A stretch of 64,000 nucleotides of DNA from NCBI RefSeq assembly GCF_002847285.1, contig NZ_CP025407.1, forward strand, positions 2,296,501 through 2,360,500, given 5' to 3'. The notes beneath the pieces are model-generated. The model saw only the letters and a program-made list of their open reading frames with translations. It made no database searches and was not told the origin of the DNA. Shown here piece after piece: positions 15,666-24,064 of this stretch (positions are counted from its first letter, which is position 1; each line of letters begins with the position of its first letter). This stretch comes from Streptomyces sp. CMB-StM0423 (GTDB lineage Bacteria; Actinomycetota; Actinomycetes; Streptomycetales; Streptomycetaceae). The position numbers were made by a program, and so were the translations under genes.

Positions 15666-16291
15666 TGACGACCCCGGCCCCGAACGGGAACACCCCCCAA
15701 CCTGCAGCCGACATCAACTCGGTCCCGGGGCGAGCAAGTTGGGGCGGAAGCTACGCTTCCGCCGAACCCGCCCCCGAGGGGGCGGGCCAGGACCTGCACC
15801 GGGGGGCGCAGGTCCAGCAGGCTTCGACCGAGGGCGGATCGAAGCCGGGACAACAGGAGAAGCCCACCGACCGCCGCGCCCGCCGACAGCGCGCCCCCCG
15901 TGCACGTCAGCGCCCCCGTCAGCCGCGCGAGAAGAAGCGCCTGCACCAGCCCAACACCCGCTTCAACGACGACGAGATCACCCTGATCAAAGCCGCCGCC
16001 GCCCAGTGCCATCTGTCCGTCGCCGGGTTCCTCGCCCGCTCCGCGCTCGCCGCCGCCCGCGACCTCGACCGCACCAGCGCCGAGATCGCCGACGAACGCG
16101 AAGTGATCACCGCCCTGTTCGACTGCCGACGCCGCCTCGGCTGGGCCGGCAGCAACCTCAACCAAGCCGTCAAGGCACTCAACTCCGGAGCAGACGCCCC
16201 CTATCTGGAAGCAGCGGTCGCCGCCGTACGGCGAGCGGCCGACACGACGCGCGAAGCCGCTGCACGGCTCATCGAGTCCCGCAGCTCGTGA
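15665..16291 (+). CDS. mobC: MobC-like relaxosome protein
   Basis: The 208-aa protein has a disordered N-terminal 85 residues and a basic stretch (QRPRQPREKKRLHQPNTRF). Next come a ribbon-helix-helix-type start (FNDDEITLIKAAAAQCHLSV) and the MobC signature region LGWAGSNLNQAVKALNSGAD. MobC proteins bind oriT and help the relaxase nick DNA. The ATG at 15665 overlaps the previous stop; an ATG three codons upstream in frame is an alternative. It overlaps the relaxase start by GTGA. The 5' third of the gene holds four hairpins, listed separately. Confidence 0.8.
   Translation: MTTPAPNGNTPQPAADINSVPGRASWGGSYASAEPAPEGAGQDLHRGAQVQQASTEGGSKPGQQEKPTDRRARRQRAPRARQRPRQPREKKRLHQPNTRFNDDEITLIKAAAAQCHLSVAGFLARSALAAARDLDRTSAEIADEREVITALFDCRRRLGWAGSNLNQAVKALNSGADAPYLEAAVAAVRRAADTTREAAARLIESRSS
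15743..15845. other. Cluster of four hairpins in mobC, putative oriT
   Basis: Four inverted repeats follow within about 100 bp. GGCGGAAGC/GCTTCCGCC lies at 15743-15763 with a 3-nt loop; CCCGCCCCC/GGGGGCGGG at 15767-15786 with a 2-nt loop; GGACCTGC/GCAGGTCC at 15790-15815 with a 10-nt loop; and GCTTCGA/TCGAAGC at 15821-15845 with an 11-nt loop. All arms are perfect. They lie directly upstream of the relaxase gene, where origins of transfer are normally found, and fall in the disordered, weakly constrained part of MobC. A nick site could not be identified. Confidence 0.55.
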
Positions 16292-18006
16292 TCCCCAGCG
16301 TCAACGCGTCCGGTTCGCGGACCATCGGACTCCTCGCCTACCTCTACGGCCCCGGCAAGGCCGAGGAGCACACCGACCCGCACCTCGTCGCATCGTTCGA
16401 CGGCATGTCCCCCGACCCCGGCCGCGACCCGAACGCCACCCTCAAAGACCTCCAGCAACTCCTCGACCAGCCCGTCATGGCCCTCGCCTCACACGCCCGC
16501 CCGGCCAAGCACGTGTGGCACACCTCCGTACGCGCCGACCCCAGGGACCGGACCCTGTCCGACGAGGAATGGACCGACATCGCCCGCCGCATCGTCGCCG
16601 CCACCGGCATCGACCCCGGCAGCGGACAGCCCGGCTGCCGCTGGGCCGCCATACGGCACGCGGACGACCACATCCACATCGTCGCCACCCTCGTCACCGA
16701 AGACGGCCACCGCCCCGACGACTACCGCTCCGGCACACGAGCACAGGCCGAAGCCCGCCTCATCGAAAAGGAACTCGGCCTCCACCAAGTCGCCCCCGGC
16801 GACGGCACCGCCGCACAGCGGCCCACCAGCGCCGAACGCCACAAGGCGAAGCGGCAGAGCCGCGAGCGCACCGCCCGCGAAGAACTGCGCGAGACGGTAC
16901 GGCAGGCGGTGGCCGGCGTGACCAGCGAAGACGAGTTCTTCGACCGGCTCGCCGACGCCGGCCTCCTCATCCGCAAGCGCGCCGCACCGTTCGGCGACCT
17001 CCTCGGATACAAGGTCGCCCTGCCCGACGACCGCAACGCCCAGGGCGAGCCGGTGTTCTACCCCGGCGCACGCCTCGCTCCCGACCTCTCGCTCCCCCGC
17101 ATCCGGGAACGCTGGACCGGCCACGCCCCACACCAGGGCAGCCAGAGCCCTCGGCCGCAAGAGGAGGACCGCACCGGGCCGGGCGCTCCGGCGACCGCCC
17201 GACGGCACGCCGCGTCAGCCGCGTGGCACGCCCTTCTCGTCATCGAAAGAGGGCCGGGCGCGGTCGCCGCCGCCCACATCGCCGCAGCCGGCGAAGTCCT
17301 CGACGCGCTCGCGAAGACGTCCGCCGCCCACACCCGCCGCGAACTCCGGGATGCAGCCATCGTCTACGAACGCGCCTCGCGCTCCCACATCCGCGCCGTA
17401 CGCGGACACGACCGCGCGCTGCGCCAGGCGGCCCGCGACCTCGTCCACGGCGGTCCCGTCCTCGGCTACGGTGAAGGCGGCGCAACGACCGCGATGGCCA
17501 TCGACATGCTGTTCTTCCTCATCACCGCCGCAGCGCACTGGCACGCGAAGAAGGGCCACGCCCAGCAGGCCGCCGCCGCACGCCAGACCGCCGCCCACCT
17601 GCGCTCCGCCTACCGGGCAGCCGCCCCCGCACCGCTGGCGGCTCTGGCAGAGCGCGGCCGGCGCCTTCCACTGCCGCAGCAGGATCACCATGCCGCCCAG
17701 CTTCGCGAGGCCCTGCCGGAACTGGCCGAGCGCATTCTCGGCGAACCGGGCTGGTACGCCCTCGCGGGGACACTCGCCGACGCCCAACGCGCCGGCCACG
17801 ACCCGACCGCACTGCTGGCCCGAGCCTCCCGACGCCGGGAACTGGGCACCGCAGAGTCCGTCAGCGACGTGCTCGTATGGCGGCTGCGCCGCACGGCACA
17901 CCTGCTCCTCGAAACGCCAGAGCGCGCCGCGACCGCCACGCAGAACTTGCCACTCGCACCACGGCCGTCGGCACGCTCCGACAGCCGAACCACCAGGTCG
18001 CAGTGA
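16288..18006 (+). CDS. Relaxase / mobilization nuclease
   Basis: The 572-aa protein starts at a GTG overlapping the mobC stop (GTGA). Residues about 1-170 form the relaxase domain: SGSRTIGLLAYLYGPGKAEE at the N-terminus, HVWHTSVRADPRDRTLSDEE, and the metal-binding histidine motif RHADDHIHIVATL around residue 130. Such enzymes nick oriT through a tyrosine and carry the strand into the recipient. A coiled, basic middle (ERHKAKRQSRERTAREEL) and a long alanine-rich helical C-terminus (residues 290-570) follow. The transfer channel genes lie about 25 kb away at 42970-50297. Which tyrosine is catalytic is not obvious. Confidence 0.85.
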   Translation: MIPSVNASGSRTIGLLAYLYGPGKAEEHTDPHLVASFDGMSPDPGRDPNATLKDLQQLLDQPVMALASHARPAKHVWHTSVRADPRDRTLSDEEWTDIARRIVAATGIDPGSGQPGCRWAAIRHADDHIHIVATLVTEDGHRPDDYRSGTRAQAEARLIEKELGLHQVAPGDGTAAQRPTSAERHKAKRQSRERTAREELRETVRQAVAGVTSEDEFFDRLADAGLLIRKRAAPFGDLLGYKVALPDDRNAQGEPVFYPGARLAPDLSLPRIRERWTGHAPHQGSQSPRPQEEDRTGPGAPATARRHAASAAWHALLVIERGPGAVAAAHIAAAGEVLDALAKTSAAHTRRELRDAAIVYERASRSHIRAVRGHDRALRQAARDLVHGGPVLGYGEGGATTAMAIDMLFFLITAAAHWHAKKGHAQQAAAARQTAAHLRSAYRAAAPAPLAALAERGRRLPLPQQDHHAAQLREALPELAERILGEPGWYALAGTLADAQRAGHDPTALLARASRRRELGTAESVSDVLVWRLRRTAHLLLETPERAATATQNLPLAPRPSARSDSRTTRSQ

Positions 18007-18091
18007 GCAGCCGCCGAAGCGAAGGCTCGACGGCCACCGGCAGCGCCCCCGCGGACTGCAGACCTTCGAGCCGGAGACCCGCTGGCTCGGT

Positions 18092-18313
18092 TCACGACAG
18101 GGCGCGCAGCATAGCGGCAGTCTGGGCGTCGGTGAGCCCGGTGCCGGCGGCGCGGCGGCGGGCGTCTTCGGCGAGGCCGCGCTCCGTGTCAAGGGCAATG
18201 AGCGCGGCGGGCAGGTCGCCGGCGGGTGTGTTTCCAGCGGGGTGGCCGAGGCAGACGAACGGCTCGGGCAGGCCGGGGCAGCGGGGGCACCGCTGGTCAG
18301 TGGGCTCGTCCAT
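18092..18313 (-). CDS. Small Cys-rich hypothetical protein
   Basis: The 73-aa frame starts at an ATG (18313) with GGAG upstream and reads MDEPTDQRCPRCPGLPEPFV. It has a CPRC pair and a later Cys-Leu-Gly-His, possibly a small zinc knuckle, and a C-terminal helix (GLTDAQTAAMLRALS). It is convergent with the relaxase gene and begins only 20 bp from the IS end at 18334, so its promoter may have been altered by the insertion. Function unknown. Confidence 0.5.
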   Translation of the reverse strand: MDEPTDQRCPRCPGLPEPFVCLGHPAGNTPAGDLPAALIALDTERGLAEDARRRAAGTGLTDAQTAAMLRALS

Positions 18314-18333
18314 CGGGTCGGCTCCTCGGTGAC

Positions 18334-19162
18334 TGAGCCACTTCAGCGTTGCAGCTCCAAGGTGAGAACGGCCTTGGCGATTGACGTCATGCGGGTGGGG
18401 CTGCATCGGGATCTGCGGAAGATCCGCCATGACTTCAGGCGGGCAACGCCGCGTTCGACGGGTGCCCGTGCCGCGGCCCGGGCCCGGTTGCGGGTTCTCT
18501 CGGTGGGGGTGAGTTCCTGCAGGGGCTTACGTTTGATGCCCGTGGTGAGCCAGGAGCCGCCGCCCTGGTATGCGAGGTCGGCCACGATGGGAACGCCCTG
18601 GCGCTCGCAGATCCGGATGATCCGGTGGGTGCGGGCGGCGGTCAGGCCGTGGGTACGGCCCGGCGGTGCGGGCGAGAGCCACAGCAGCCGGCCGCCCGGA
18701 TCGGTGACCACCTGGACGTTCACGCCGTGGCGCCGGTGCTTGTGGGAGTAGTCGGCCCGGCCGTCGCCGACCCGGTCGCACTCGGCAAGGGTCCCGTCCA
18801 GGAGGACGAAGTCAGGATCATGGTCGCGTAGCGTCTTCAGCAGGCCCGGTGCACGTGCGGCGAGAAGGTCGACGACCGTGCTGGTGTAAGCGTGTGCGGT
18901 GGACTCGCTGATGCCGAAACCGGCAGCGATCTTCGCCAGAGTGGTGTGCTCGCGCAGGTACACCAGCGCCACCATCGCGCGATGAAAACGAGCGGAGCTT
19001 GCAGCGCCGGTCGCCCTCACGAGTGACAAGCAGCATGGTGACCCACTCCACGAGCGCATGCGGCAGGTCGAGTGCGGCAGGATGGATGACCAACGAGGCC
19101 CCCGAGCACGGTGATTGAGACGTAAGACATCTCGATCAACGGCCCGGGGGCCTCGCTCGTTG
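18334..19162 (-). mobile_element. IS5-type insertion element (DDE_Tnp_4 transposase)
   Basis: The transposase gene lies between 18343 and 19093. At the left, the sequence TGAGCCACTTCAGCGTTGCA starting at 18334 matches 25 of 26 bases with 24016-24041, marking it as an IS end. At the right, GAGGCCCCCG (19095-19104) is repeated inverted at 19145-19154 inside longer imperfect arms, suggesting the other end. Exact boundaries and a target-site duplication could not be fixed by eye. Confidence 0.6.
18343..19093 (-). pseudogene. IS5-type transposase in two frames
   Basis: The N-terminal part (a TTG start, then VIHPAALDLPHALVEWVTM) is in one frame. The rest (FHRAMVALVYLREHTTLAKI, the HTH AAGFGISESTAHAYT, the catalytic VLLDGTLAECDRV, and the RAPVERGVARLKSWRI segment with the third acidic residue) is in another. 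The frame changes near 18990, where a single-base slip would join them. Some IS5 relatives express their transposase by frameshifting, so it may be functional; it may equally be a mutated copy. All three DDE-region blocks are present downstream of the shift. The gene ends LELQR at 18343. Confidence 0.7.
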
Positions 19163-19249
19163 CGGCTCGCGAACCGTCACCTGATCGGTGGCCACCTCGA
19201 AGAAGCTCACTAATCAACGACGGGCATCTGGAAGGACGTTATCTTTCGC

Positions 19250-19255
19250 TACAAT
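19250..19255 (+). promoter_or_regulatory. Probable -10 element of the Trypco1/protease operon
   Basis: TACAAT at 19250-19255 lies 31 bp before the GTG start of the first gene. It is a close match to the vegetative -10 consensus and stands out in high-GC DNA. The -35 region 17 bp upstream (TCTGGA) is weak. A GGAGG ribosome binding site sits directly before the start codon. Confidence 0.4.
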
Positions 19256-19285
19256 TCTTAGCCGCTCTATCTGCTGGAGGTTGCC

Positions 19286-19657
19286 GTGACTGACCGTCTC
19301 GTGCACACGGTCGAAGTGCCGTTGGACGAGGGAAGTGAGGAGGTCATCCGGGTTCAGATCCGTGAAGTGGACGAGTCGGTGGTCCGGGTGGGCCGCGGTG
19401 GCTCGGCCGCCCGCGCGGGGCGGTCTCTCGGCCAGATGCTGGACACCGTACGCCCTGTGGCAGAGAACTTCGTCGGGAGGATCCGGGAACTCGCCATGCC
19501 GCCTGACGAGATGACCCTGGAGTTCGGGATTTCGCTGTCTGCGGGGGCGGACGTCGTCATCGCCAGCTCGGCGACCACGGCCAATTTCACAGTAAGTCTG
19601 AGCTGGAGCCGCCGTGACTTCGAGGACCCAACTGAGGAAGATTCTCAAACAGGTTGA
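19286..19657 (+). CDS. Trypsin-co-occurring domain (CU044_2847-type) protein
   Basis: The 123-aa protein starts at a GTG behind a strong GGAGG. It reads TDRLVHTVEVPLDEGSEEVI at the N-terminus and EMTLEFGISLSAGADVVIAS near the C-terminus, the pattern of the small beta-rich trypsin-co-occurring domain (Trypco1, CU044_2847 family) found next to or fused with trypsin-like proteases in bacterial conflict systems. The protease gene follows after 27 bp in the same direction, as the family name predicts. It is proposed to be a partner, substrate or inhibitor of the protease; the molecular role is not established. Confidence 0.75.
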   Translation: MTDRLVHTVEVPLDEGSEEVIRVQIREVDESVVRVGRGGSAARAGRSLGQMLDTVRPVAENFVGRIRELAMPPDEMTLEFGISLSAGADVVIASSATTANFTVSLSWSRRDFEDPTEEDSQTG

Positions 19658-19684
19658 CCGAGGGGCATCCAGGCAGGGGGCACG

Positions 19685-22600
19685 ATGTCAGGTACCGCGT
19701 ACAGGACGCCATCGAGTCCGGACGATGCGCTGGCCTCATCGGTCGTCCGGGTCACCGGGCAGAACGGGGCGCTGAGCGGAGCGGGTTTCCTCGTCGCCGC
19801 GGATCTGGTATTGACCTGCGCCCACGTGGTGTCGGACGCGTTGGACCAGCCCCGTCACGAGACGGTGCCGACCGGGAAGGTGGTCAACGTCGAGCTGCCG
19901 TTGGCCGAGCGTCGGGACGGAGTCGGGCCCGGCGTGTGGTCGGCCGAGGTCGAACATTGGGTGCCGATCAGGGCCGGCCACGCGGGCGACATCGCGGTCC
20001 TGCGGCTTCGGGAGGCGATCCCCTTTGCCCATCCCCTGCCGATGGTCGACGCTGCGAGCGTATGGAATCACGGAGCGCGTGCGGTGGGGTTCACGGGTGG
20101 CGAGCCGGGGGAGACCTGGTTCCGCGGAAAGCTCAGCGGTGCCACCAGCGAGGGCTGGCTCCAGCTCTCCCGGGCCGATGGGCAGACCGTACACGTCCAG
20201 CGCGGGTTCAGCGGCAGTCCGGTCTGGGACAACGAACTGGGTGCGGTGGTCGGTCTACTCGTGGCCGCACAGCCGCAGCAGGATGCGCAGCAGGCGTACG
20301 TGCTGCGGACCAGAAGCGTGTTGCGGGAGGTTCCCTCGCTCGCCGCCGTTGTGAGCCCGCCCACGCCCTTCCGCGGCTTGGCGCCCTTCCAGGAGCAGGA
20401 TGCGGACGTCTACTTCGGCCGTGACGGCGACGTAGAGCGCGTTGTCACCGCGCTGTGTGGCGCCGACACCGCTGTCACCTTGTACGGGCCGTCGGGCTGC
20501 GGGAAGTCGTCACTGGCGCTGGCCGGGGTTGCTCCGCGGATGCGGCAGGCCGGGTACGAGGTGTTCGTGGTGAACGCCGGGCAGGTCTCGTCCCTGCGCT
20601 CCGCGCTCGCCACCGAACTCCATGAGGCTGTCCGTACAGGCCGTTTCGGACCAAGGCCGGTGGAGAGCGTGGACCAGGTGGAGACCTGGCTCGCGGACAG
20701 GGGGCTCACCGACACGCTCCACCGGCTCCGCGGCACGGCCACCGGCAGAACGCTGATCGTCCTCGACCAGGCAGAGGCACTCGTCGACCGCACGGACGCC
20801 GAACTCGGCGAACTCGTGGAACTGCTCTTCCACGACCGTCTGCCCGCCACCGTGGGACGGGTGCTGCTCACCCTCCGCGCGGACTTCATGAATGCTGCCC
20901 TCGAACACCCGCGCCTCGGAGCTGTCCTGCGTGGTGGTACCACGCTGCCGCTCACGCCGATGTCCCGCGACCAGCTCCGAGAGGTGATCACCAAACCGGT
21001 CGAGACGGTACCGGCGGTGGAATACGACCCGGGGCTGGCCGGGCGCGTACTGAACGACACGGGCGGCGAACCAGGCGTACTCCCGCTGCTCGGCTTCGTC
21101 TTGGAGCAGCTGTGGGAGCACCAGGTGGCCGGCCGTCTTCTGGCCACGACGTACGAGGACATCGGCGGGGTGTCCGGCGCTCTGCGCCGCCACGCGGAGA
21201 CAGCGTGGCGGCAGTGCGTCCCATCTGGGGACGAGGCTGAGGCGCTGGCACTGCTGACCGGGCTGGTCCGGGTGCTGCCCGGTGGCGAGGCTCCACTGCG
21301 GCGCCGGCTGACCCGCGACGAAGCCGGAGAAAGCCGCTGGCGCCTCGCACAGTCGCTGGCCGAGCGACGCCTGCTGGTCCTGTACGGGGGCGAAGGTCGC
21401 CCTGAGAGCGTCGAGTTGGCACACGAGGCACTGATCACCGCGTGGCCGACGCTGTCCGAACTGGTCCGGGCCGATGCCGACTTCCTCGCCAGCCGGGCGG
21501 AGGTGCAGCACGACCTTGAGCGGTGGCGGAAGGCGGACAGCCCGGCGGATCTGCTACCCGGCGCCCTTCAACTCGCGGCGCTGGAAGGAAGATTACGAGG
21601 CCGTGAGAAAGACCTTACCGAAGAGCAACGGGACTTCCTCACGCTGGCCCGCAGGCGCCGGCAGGCGCGGCGCGCCCGGGTGCGCGTGGGCTGGATCGTG
21701 GTGGGGTCGGCCCTCGTGCTGATCGCGGGGCTCAGCACATTCCTCGCGCAAGAGTCGCGCGTGAGCGCCGAACGGGCGGCGGAGGGCCAGTCAAGGTCTC
21801 TTGCGATTCAGTCGGACGAACTGACGGACAGCAACCCCGCTCAGGCAGGTCTGGCAGCGCTTGCGGCGTACGACATCGCACCCACGCAGGAGGCCCGCAG
21901 CGCGCTGATGCGGCGGTACGCGGAGCTGAAGGGCGCGGCGTGGGTGCTGGCAGGGGCTCAAGGAAAGATAGTGGAGGCGGACGTCAGCGATGAGGGAACG
22001 GTGGCCCTTGTGACGAGCGTGACGGGCCGAGCGACCCTGTTCGTCCGTATGGCCGACGGCAGGGTCCGGCATACGCAGCTCCGTTTCGTGGACGACGTCC
22101 TGTCCCCTGTGGTCAGTTCTGACGGCAGCCGGATTGCCTACGTGCGCGGCGCGGACGGCGTGGTGGTCTGGCACGACGTGACACCCATGGGAGAGCGACT
22201 GGCGGGACCAATGCGCATCCTCCGAGGCGCGCTCTTGGGGCCCGAATCGCTACCTGACGTGGACCGCCGTAACGGGATGGACTTCTCTCCGGACTCCCGT
22301 TTCCTGGTCGGCGCGTCTAGGTCGACAGAGTCCTTGCAACTGTGGGACCTGACGACCGGGCGGCCTCGGACCTTGCCCAAGCGAATCCGTGGCTTGGACA
22401 GCGTGTGGTTCGGGCCCGACGAGAACACGGTTGTGGCCAAGCGACTCCTTCCTCGCCCCTCTCTGGTGAAGGTCGACATCGCTACGGGCGCCATACGCGA
22501 GGTGTCCCGTGGAGCCGCGGTCGCGATTTCGGGAAACGCCGGCGTGGCGGTCTCCTGCACGGGTCCGGAGACACAGTTTCGCGTTGTTCGTGTATCGGAC

Positions 22601-23956
22601 GGACAGGTGCTGAGAACCGTCAGCATGGACGAATACAAGTATGACTGCACGTCTTCCGACGTCGCCGTCGACGGCACCGGCGACTACTTCGCGGTCGTGA
22701 ACAATTCGTCCAACCGCTGGGACCTTGTCGGTACTCACCCCGGTATCGCGCCGCGGACATATTTCCTCGGCCCCGATCCGCTGAGTTACTCCAACCGCGC
22801 CGAGTACTCCGCGACGGTCGACGCTCCCCCCTTCCTTGTCGGGACTCCTGATACACCAACCTTGGTGACTAACGAAGGAAACGCGCTCAAAGGGTGGGCG
22901 CGAATACTGTACGACGACAGTACGGACCCGGAGCCGCAGCTGCTCGGCGACGGCAGCAGGATGGTCATCAGGGCAAGGGAGGAAGACACCGGTCTGCTGC
23001 GGGTCGTGGAGACAGAAGGCGAAGGACGGATTCTCTCCGAGGTCAAGTCCAGCGCCGTTCTAGAACCATACGTGTCCCTCGAAGTAAACGGGCCCGGAAC
23101 ACTGGTGGCGGACGTCTTGGAAAGGAATCGAATCGTGGTCCGTGCGCTTCCTTCTCTACGTCCGGTAGCGGAGTTTCGCACCGCGAAGCCCCCCGCTCCG
23201 GAACCACGGGAACAGTCAGCGGTGTTTCTCAGCTTCCACGGCGACAACCGGATCGTCACGACGTCCGGTTCTGTCGTGGAGAGTTGGGACGCCCGCAGTG
23301 GTCGACGTCTATCGCAGCCCATTGATCTGCACGATATAAGCCTGACCAAGAAGGACCCTTCCACCTTCACTGTGCGAGACCATCCCAAGCCGGGGTTTGT
23401 GAGCGTAACGGTGGCCGGTGAGCCGTACATGCACGCCGTCGACCTGCGCACAGGGGAACCCGAGGAAAAGCTCCGCGTACGTCTCGCCGATGACCTTTTT
23501 TCGGCCTCCTTCTTGGATGACCCGGAGTACGTAACCGTCCTGACCACGGCCCAGATGGCTGAGCTCTGGTCGGTCCACCCTGGGCGCCCGGCAAGGAGAG
23601 TAGTGGGCCCGTTCGGGCCACTCACCGACAAAGAGTGGTCAAAGGAGTGGTCGCTGCGCCCTACCGGGGGAGCCGGATTCTTCCTCGCTTATAAGGGCTC
23701 CATCCACTTCCTCAAGGCCGACGAACCCGGCTACCAGGACATCTACGAATTCGGCGAAGAACAAGCCTTCCCGGCAGCGACCAGCGACGGCAAGGCGATA
23801 CTTCGCGACCCCATGAACCTTGAGCCCTACGACCTGCTCCGCCTCGACCCCGCCCTCTGGAAGCGCCATGTGTGCAAGGCCCTCGGCCGGGAACTCACCG
23901 CGGACGAGCGCCGCGGACTCATCATCAACGTGCCCACCGACATCTGCCCTTCCTGA
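19685..23956 (+). CDS. Trypsin-like protease / nSTAND ATPase / transmembrane / beta-propeller fusion protein
   Basis: The 1423-aa protein has four parts. Residues 15-215 are a trypsin-like serine protease with His47 (LTCAHVV), Asp102 (GDIAVLRL) and Ser176 (GFSGSPV). Residues about 225-640 are a STAND NTPase opening with PFRGLAPFQEQDADVYFGRD, with Walker A GPSGCGKSS at 268-276 and Walker B-like TLIVLDQAEAL. Residues about 668-688 are one hydrophobic helix (GWIVVGSALVLIAGLSTFLA) before a short coiled region. The remaining 700 residues are a WD40/YVTN-like beta-propeller. All catalytic residues are present. Such fusions are thought to sense an invasion or stress signal through the propeller, oligomerise through the STAND module and activate the protease. 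It is coupled to Trypco1 and bracketed by IS sequences. Confidence 0.85.
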   Translation: MSGTAYRTPSSPDDALASSVVRVTGQNGALSGAGFLVAADLVLTCAHVVSDALDQPRHETVPTGKVVNVELPLAERRDGVGPGVWSAEVEHWVPIRAGHAGDIAVLRLREAIPFAHPLPMVDAASVWNHGARAVGFTGGEPGETWFRGKLSGATSEGWLQLSRADGQTVHVQRGFSGSPVWDNELGAVVGLLVAAQPQQDAQQAYVLRTRSVLREVPSLAAVVSPPTPFRGLAPFQEQDADVYFGRDGDVERVVTALCGADTAVTLYGPSGCGKSSLALAGVAPRMRQAGYEVFVVNAGQVSSLRSALATELHEAVRTGRFGPRPVESVDQVETWLADRGLTDTLHRLRGTATGRTLIVLDQAEALVDRTDAELGELVELLFHDRLPATVGRVLLTLRADFMNAALEHPRLGAVLRGGTTLPLTPMSRDQLREVITKPVETVPAVEYDPGLAGRVLNDTGGEPGVLPLLGFVLEQLWEHQVAGRLLATTYEDIGGVSGALRRHAETAWRQCVPSGDEAEALALLTGLVRVLPGGEAPLRRRLTRDEAGESRWRLAQSLAERRLLVLYGGEGRPESVELAHEALITAWPTLSELVRADADFLASRAEVQHDLERWRKADSPADLLPGALQLAALEGRLRGREKDLTEEQRDFLTLARRRRQARRARVRVGWIVVGSALVLIAGLSTFLAQESRVSAERAAEGQSRSLAIQSDELTDSNPAQAGLAALAAYDIAPTQEARSALMRRYAELKGAAWVLAGAQGKIVEADVSDEGTVALVTSVTGRATLFVRMADGRVRHTQLRFVDDVLSPVVSSDGSRIAYVRGADGVVVWHDVTPMGERLAGPMRILRGALLGPESLPDVDRRNGMDFSPDSRFLVGASRSTESLQLWDLTTGRPRTLPKRIRGLDSVWFGPDENTVVAKRLLPRPSLVKVDIATGAIREVSRGAAVAISGNAGVAVSCTGPETQFRVVRVSDGQVLRTVSMDEYKYDCTSSDVAVDGTGDYFAVVNNSSNRWDLVGTHPGIAPRTYFLGPDPLSYSNRAEYSATVDAPPFLVGTPDTPTLVTNEGNALKGWARILYDDSTDPEPQLLGDGSRMVIRAREEDTGLLRVVETEGEGRILSEVKSSAVLEPYVSLEVNGPGTLVADVLERNRIVVRALPSLRPVAEFRTAKPPAPEPREQSAVFLSFHGDNRIVTTSGSVVESWDARSGRRLSQPIDLHDISLTKKDPSTFTVRDHPKPGFVSVTVAGEPYMHAVDLRTGEPEEKLRVRLADDLFSASFLDDPEYVTVLTTAQMAELWSVHPGRPARRVVGPFGPLTDKEWSKEWSLRPTGGAGFFLAYKGSIHFLKADEPGYQDIYEFGEEQAFPAATSDGKAILRDPMNLEPYDLLRLDPALWKRHVCKALGRELTADERRGLIINVPTDICPS

Positions 23957-23978
23957 CAGTCGCGCCCGTGGCAACGCG

Positions 23979-23996
23979 CAAGGCTCGGTCGCCTTG
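23979..23996 (+). terminator. Possible terminator after the protease/STAND gene
   Basis: CAAGGC at 23979-23984 and GCCTTG at 23991-23996 form a 6-bp stem with a 6-nt loop, 23 bp after the stop codon. There is no T tract. Weak evidence. Confidence 0.3.
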
Positions 23997-24015
23997 TCAC
24001 AGTGGTCCAGATCAG

Positions 24016-24041
24016 TGAGCCTCTTCAGCGTTGCAGCTCCA
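24016..24041. repeat. IS-end remnant matching the left end of the 18334 element
   Basis: These 26 bp match 18334-18359 at 25 positions, in the same orientation; the only difference is T for A at 24022. The matching stretch encodes the last residues of the transposase (LELQR stop), so this is the 3' tip of a second transposase copy whose remainder is missing. The two copies bracket the Trypco1/protease operon and the complete element. Confidence 0.75.
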
Positions 24042-24064
24042 GGCGGTGGGGCCGCCACGGGCGG

